From contig CAKVCR010000101.1 of the NCBI GenBank assembly GCA_934725835.1, positions 1-9,100 on the forward strand: a stretch of 9,100 bases of DNA. Direction: 5' to 3'. The position numbers and the translations under genes are program-made. The notes under the pieces are model-generated. The model was not told the DNA's origin. It saw only the letters and a list, made by a program, of their open reading frames with translations, and ran no database searches. Source of the stretch: an uncultured Odoribacter sp. Its GTDB lineage: Bacteria > Bacteroidota > Bacteroidia > Bacteroidales > Marinifilaceae. Below are positions 5,869-9,100 of this stretch, piece by piece; position 1 is the stretch's first letter; the number at the start of each line of letters is the position of its first letter.

Positions 5869-6657
5869 ATGCTTTTAGCTAAAGACGGTATTTTTCCTAT
5901 CACCAAAGACAAATACGGACAACAGCTTCCAGAATACCCGGCATCAGGTTTCGCATTTCCGGGAACTATTCAAGGCGAAGGCAAGTTGTGCGGAATTCCT
6001 TCGCTGTTTATCCGTTTGGCTGGTTGTAACCTGCATTGTCGATGGCAAATGAATGATGGTAGCTTTACCCCATGTGACACAACTTACGCTGCCTATGAGG
6101 TAAAAGAGGTACGTCAGATGAGTGTGGATGCCATTTATGATACAGTGGTACAAAATAGTGAAACGATTAGCCACATTGTCATAACGGGAGGAGAACCTAT
6201 GCTTCAAGCAGCAGAACTAAAAGCTCTATGTCACAAACTAAAGCAAGATAACAGATACCATCTTACAATCGAAACTAACGCTACTATCTTTAATGAAAAC
6301 GTGGCTCATTATATTGATCTTTTCAGCATGTCTCCCAAATTGGCAAGCTCACAAGGCAATCAATCTGCAGTTTCACTTGAAGTTATCCGTGCATACATCA
6401 ATTACGCAATAGAACATAATAAGGATTTTCAGTTGAAATTTGTTTACTCCTGCGAAAAAGATATTGACGAAATTGAGTGTATACTCTCACACGTTGCAGG
6501 TTGGCATCCGGAAGATATTCTGCTTATGCCACTTGGCGGAACGATGGATGTTGTGCGAAGAAATAGCATTAAAACATTAGAGCATTGTATTCGGAAAGGA
6601 TGGCGCTACTGTGACAGACTTCATATTTCATTATTTGGAGACAAAGCAGGCGTTTAA
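5869..6657 (+). CDS. queE: QueE, 7-carboxy-7-deazaguanine synthase (radical SAM), variant cluster motif
   Basis: QueE uses a radical SAM mechanism to contract 6-carboxytetrahydropterin to 7-carboxy-7-deazaguanine. I chose the ATG at 5869 (262 residues), 10 bases after the queD stop. A longer frame from 5827 would overlap queD by 32 bases and adds a leader that does not look conserved. Family motifs are PGTIQGEGKLCGIPS in outline (31-45), FIRLAGCNLHC (47-57), VITGGEP for SAM binding (104-110), ETNAT (135-139), MSPKLASS (154-161) and HISLFGD (252-258). The cluster cysteines are Cys53, Cys57 and Cys69 before DT, giving C-x3-C-x11-C because nine residues separate the expected RW and CDT. The codons confirm this reading. 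It ends 10 bases from the 3' end of recQ on the other strand. Confidence 0.92.
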   Translation: MLLAKDGIFPITKDKYGQQLPEYPASGFAFPGTIQGEGKLCGIPSLFIRLAGCNLHCRWQMNDGSFTPCDTTYAAYEVKEVRQMSVDAIYDTVVQNSETISHIVITGGEPMLQAAELKALCHKLKQDNRYHLTIETNATIFNENVAHYIDLFSMSPKLASSQGNQSAVSLEVIRAYINYAIEHNKDFQLKFVYSCEKDIDEIECILSHVAGWHPEDILLMPLGGTMDVVRRNSIKTLEHCIRKGWRYCDRLHISLFGDKAGV

Positions 6658-6667
6658 CATATTCCAC

Positions 6668-8566
6668 TTATTGTTTTAATGCCAAAATTGTAGGTGTTTT
6701 ATAAACGATTTTTCCATCCTCCAACAACGTCCTAATACCTTCAAAAATATATTCTTTTTTGACAGGCAGCATATGTACCAAGGAATTTAATTCCTTGTCA
6801 GATTCTTGTAATTGAGTAAGGATTATATGGCATATTTGTCGCTTATCAACTCGCTTGACGGATTTTTTTTGCTCCAGACAATAGTCACAAACTCCACAAG
6901 GAGAGGTCTCCTTTTGACCAAAGTAATCCATCAAATAAAGTTGTCTACACTTCTCTGTTTCTTCTATATACCCCGCCATCTTATTCACTTTAACAGAATA
7001 AGAATGCTTTCTGTCTGCATACGCATTGCGCCCAATATGCAAATATGATTGCGGGACTCGTGGCTGATGGTATACAATATAAGGTCGGTCATTGCCCGGA
7101 ATATAACTGACAATTTTGCGACGAGCAAGCCCCAATAATGCCTGATAAACATCCTCGCGCGTTACCCCTAACCGCTCAGCAATCCACTCTTCTTCTATAA
7201 ATGCATACTGCACAAATATACCGGAATATGTCCGAAGCAATAATTCAACCAAACGTTCATTCAAAGAAGTCTGTAAATCAATCTTGTACAATTGGTCTCG
7301 TAGCACTAAGAAACTGATACGTGAGGAAGAATGCACATCGGTCGTACACTCCAAATAACCGGCAACTTGAAGCACATCAATAGCTGCAAGCGCCTGTACA
7401 TACTCCAATTCATATGTTTTAACAAATAAATCCGGATTAAATTCAAATGCAAAGCCGGCTCCTGCACCTTCCTCTAATTGAAAGAAATTACCAAGTAAGC
7501 GATACACCTCACAAATATACTTGATATCCGGGAAATTCTTATCCACCCTTTTCTTCAAAGCTGTCAGTGCCGCTTCATTATAAAGCAAAACGGCATAAGC
7601 ACGCTTTCCATCACGACCGGCACGACCGGCTTCCTGAAAATAGGCTTCAGGACTATCCGGTATGTCAAAATGAACAACAAGCCGGACATCCGGTTTGTCA
7701 ATACCCATACCAAAGGCATTGGTTGCTACAATTACCGGTGTTTCTCCACGTTTCCACATCTCTTGCTTAATGCTACGCTGCAACGAGGAAAGACCTGCGT
7801 GGTAGTAATCAGCATGCATTCCCTTTTTGTTAAGGAAATCTGTCAATTCCTCAGCAGTAGCCCTTTTACGCACATAAACAATAACCCCACCTTGAACTGA
7901 CGACAGGATGTGCATCAATTCACCTAATTTATCATTTGCTTTACGAACAACATAAGAAATATTTTCACGGCGAAAACTTTTGGAAAGTACGTGTGGCTCT
8001 GTAAATTTCAATTGCATCTGAATATCCTCTGCCACTTGAGGAGTTGCAGTTGCTGTCAATGCCAGCACAGCAACTTGTGGAAATAGTTCACGAATCTCTG
8101 CAATTTTCAGATAGGAAGGTCGGAAATCGTATCCCCACTGCGAAATACAATGCGCTTCATCAACAGCAAGCAACGCAATGTGCATTTTTTTGAGATACTC
8201 CCTAAAACGTTCTGAAGCCAATCTTTCGGGAGATACATACAAAAACTTTATTCTGCCGGCCAAAGCTTTATTTAAAACAGATCTCACCTTTTCCGTGGGT
8301 TGGCCTGTATAAATGGCTTCCGCCTCTATGTTCCTTTTCTTCAACTCTTCCACCTGATCTTTCATCAAAGCAATCAATGGAGTTACTACCATACAAATAC
8401 CCTCCAACACCATACCGGGTACTTGGTAGGTGATAGACTTCCCGCCCCCGGTTGGCATTAAAGCAAGCGTATCTTTCCCGGACAGAACAGAACGTATAAT
8501 ATCTTCCTGTAGTGGTCGAAACTCATCATACCCCCAATATTGCTTTAAAATCCGATGAATATCCAT
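6668..8566 (-). CDS. recQ: RecQ-family ATP-dependent DNA helicase
   Basis: RecQ helicases unwind DNA 3' to 5' in recombination and replication-fork repair. The 632-residue protein has the superfamily 2 core: FRPLQ (16-20), Walker A MPTGGGKS (37-44, Lys43), TPLIALMKDQ (62-71), DEAH (136-139) followed by the RecQ aromatic-rich loop CISQWGYDFRP (140-150), LTATATP (170-176), ATNAFGMGIDK (281-291) and QEAGRAGRDG (311-320). The zinc module has Cys540, Cys557, Cys560 and Cys563 with the same C-x16-C-x2-C-x2-C spacing as E. coli RecQ. In E. coli these cysteines lie at about 380-403, so roughly 160-185 residues intervene here (about 340-525). That segment includes a winged-helix-like stretch at about 435-500. 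There is no room for an HRDC domain; the tail (570-632) looks like a small winged helix. The ATG follows a matching promoter box. Confidence 0.93.
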   Translation of the reverse strand: MDIHRILKQYWGYDEFRPLQEDIIRSVLSGKDTLALMPTGGGKSITYQVPGMVLEGICMVVTPLIALMKDQVEELKKRNIEAEAIYTGQPTEKVRSVLNKALAGRIKFLYVSPERLASERFREYLKKMHIALLAVDEAHCISQWGYDFRPSYLKIAEIRELFPQVAVLALTATATPQVAEDIQMQLKFTEPHVLSKSFRRENISYVVRKANDKLGELMHILSSVQGGVIVYVRKRATAEELTDFLNKKGMHADYYHAGLSSLQRSIKQEMWKRGETPVIVATNAFGMGIDKPDVRLVVHFDIPDSPEAYFQEAGRAGRDGKRAYAVLLYNEAALTALKKRVDKNFPDIKYICEVYRLLGNFFQLEEGAGAGFAFEFNPDLFVKTYELEYVQALAAIDVLQVAGYLECTTDVHSSSRISFLVLRDQLYKIDLQTSLNERLVELLLRTYSGIFVQYAFIEEEWIAERLGVTREDVYQALLGLARRKIVSYIPGNDRPYIVYHQPRVPQSYLHIGRNAYADRKHSYSVKVNKMAGYIEETEKCRQLYLMDYFGQKETSPCGVCDYCLEQKKSVKRVDKRQICHIILTQLQESDKELNSLVHMLPVKKEYIFEGIRTLLEDGKIVYKTPTILALKQ

Positions 8567-8597
8567 GAATTATATCTACTGATTATTATCTCTTGGG

Positions 8598-8605
8598 CAA
8601 AGATA
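8598..8605 (-). promoter_or_regulatory. Candidate -7 box (TATCTTTG) for recQ
   Basis: On the minus strand this octamer matches TAnnTTTG exactly. A TTTT, one mismatch from the TTTG -33 element, lies about 20 bases upstream in the A/T-rich repeat. Transcription would start near 8592, giving a leader of about 25 bases before the recQ ATG at 8566. Confidence 0.45.
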
Positions 8606-8622
8606 CAAAGGAATTGAATTAT

Positions 8623-8643
8623 GAAAATTGAAAATTGAAAATT
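8623..8643. repeat. Three tandem copies of GAAAATT
   Basis: The 7-base unit GAAAATT occurs three times without mismatch at 8623-8629, 8630-8636 and 8637-8643, preceded by the related GAATTGAATT. It fills the space between the divergent recQ and lipoprotein promoters. Repeats of this type are, from memory, frequent in Bacteroides intergenic DNA. Copy number may vary by slippage, which would alter the spacing of promoter elements. Confidence 0.85.
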
Positions 8644-8649
8644 ATTTAC

Positions 8650-8657
8650 TACTTTCG
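8650..8657 (+). promoter_or_regulatory. Candidate -7 box (TACTTTCG) for the lipoprotein gene
   Basis: TACTTTCG differs from TAnnTTTG at one base and lies 16 bases before the lipoprotein ATG at 8674. The upstream sequence is the GAAAATT repeat, which offers no clean TTTG at -33. The very short leader makes the assignment tentative. Confidence 0.3.
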
Positions 8658-8673
8658 CCCAAACGTAACAAGT

Positions 8674-9100
8674 ATGAATAGGATGAGACATATAATCGCT
8701 TTTATGGTATTTTTCGCATTGTTATCCTGCCAAAGAGAACAACCCCAGGAGCAACCTGTCGTTCAGGTGTTTGAAAGTATGTTGTATCCTTCGGAATTAT
8801 CCGAATTTGTACCCAAGGGAAGCTCTCCTGAAGATAGCATTGTATTTACACAAAACTTTATCCGTAATTGGGTGACCCAAAAACTTCTACTTCACAAAGC
8901 CATTGAAAACCTATCATTCGAGCAACAAAAAATTCAGAAACAAGTGGAAGAATACCGAACATCTTTATTAATCCATGAATATAAGCGCAAACTGATAGAA
9001 CAACGTCTTAAAGATGATGTAAAAGAGACAGAGGTTGAAGAATACTACCAAAAAAATGAAAAAAATTTTGTTTTATCAACACCCATTGCCAAGGTAGTAT
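8674..9100 (+). CDS. Lipoprotein with PpiC/SurA-like N-terminal region, 3'-truncated by window edge
   Basis: The frame is open from ATG 8674 to the end of the window (142 codons), with no stop. The N-terminus is a lipoprotein signal: a basic start (MNRMRH), a hydrophobic stretch (IIAFMVFFALLS) and lipidation at Cys19 (LLSC). The mature part begins with a Gln/Pro/Glu-rich linker. A charged, helical region follows, with QNFIRNWVTQKLLLHKA (about 67-83) and VEEYYQKNEKNF (about 122-133). The pattern 'V-x-x-YY-x-x-N-x-x-x-F' resembles the chaperone region just before the parvulin domain in PpiC/SurA-type peptidyl-prolyl isomerases. A role in folding or assembly of envelope proteins is therefore inferred. 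No parvulin domain is within view, so catalytic activity is unknown. An alternative ATG at 8683 would shorten the signal slightly. Confidence 0.75.
   Translation, partial: MNRMRHIIAFMVFFALLSCQREQPQEQPVVQVFESMLYPSELSEFVPKGSSPEDSIVFTQNFIRNWVTQKLLLHKAIENLSFEQQKIQKQVEEYRTSLLIHEYKRKLIEQRLKDDVKETEVEEYYQKNEKNFVLSTPIAKVV

Noticed and set aside
4667..6657. queCDE as part of a DNA 7-deazaguanine modification (dpd-type) island
   Set aside because: No dpdA-like or other DNA-modification gene is present. The neighbours are core metabolic and repair genes, and the set fits ordinary queuosine synthesis.
1..9100. tRNA or rRNA genes, insertion sequences, CRISPR arrays, defence or phage genes
   Set aside because: Nearly all of the window is taken by recognised genes, and the remaining gaps (at most about 190 bases) show no tRNA cloverleaf, spaced repeats or transposase motifs.

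Overview
The window looks like a piece of chromosome from a Bacteroidales bacterium (Bacteroides or a close relative). This rests on gene content, moderately low GC, mostly weak Shine-Dalgarno sequences, TAnnTTTG-type -7 boxes ahead of several transcription units, and a GAAAATT tandem repeat of a kind I associate with Bacteroides intergenic DNA. The assignment is inference; no rRNA or marker phylogeny was possible.

Layout. Positions 1-4133 (minus strand) carry a tight biotin biosynthesis operon, in transcription order bioB, bioA, bioF, bioG, bioC. bioC runs off the left edge. Gaps between genes are 10, 1 and 9 bases, and bioG and bioC share an ATGA overlap. A 93-codon minus-strand ORF (4477-4196) lies directly upstream of bioB in the same direction. 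It is followed within a few bases by a perfect 13-bp dyad with a U-rich tail, placed about 20 bases before the bioB start. On the plus strand, 4667-6657 holds queC, queD and queE, the genes that turn the GTP-derived dihydroneopterin triphosphate into preQ0, the queuosine precursor. recQ (8566-6668, minus) converges on queE with a 10-base gap. A 3'-truncated lipoprotein gene with a PpiC/SurA-like N-terminal region begins at 8674 and diverges from recQ.

How the genes work together. BioC methylates malonyl-ACP to disguise it for fatty acid synthesis, and BioG removes the methyl group from the finished pimeloyl-ACP methyl ester. BioF, BioA and BioB carry out the later ring-forming steps. BioD is expected next but would lie outside the window. 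QueD, QueE and QueC act in sequence to make preQ0. Neither folE nor queF is in view, so the first and last steps to preQ1 must be encoded elsewhere. The bio and que units diverge from a 189-base intergenic region.

The region is mostly core metabolism, and I see no mobile element, CRISPR array or defence system. The points that depart from textbook versions are: a BioB with Ser where E. coli has a [2Fe-2S]-ligand Cys, plus extra cysteines; a QueE with a C-x3-C-x11-C cluster motif; a QueD with a Cx4HGH motif; a RecQ with a large insertion before its zinc module and no HRDC domain; and the small unrecognised ORF plus hairpin ahead of bioB.
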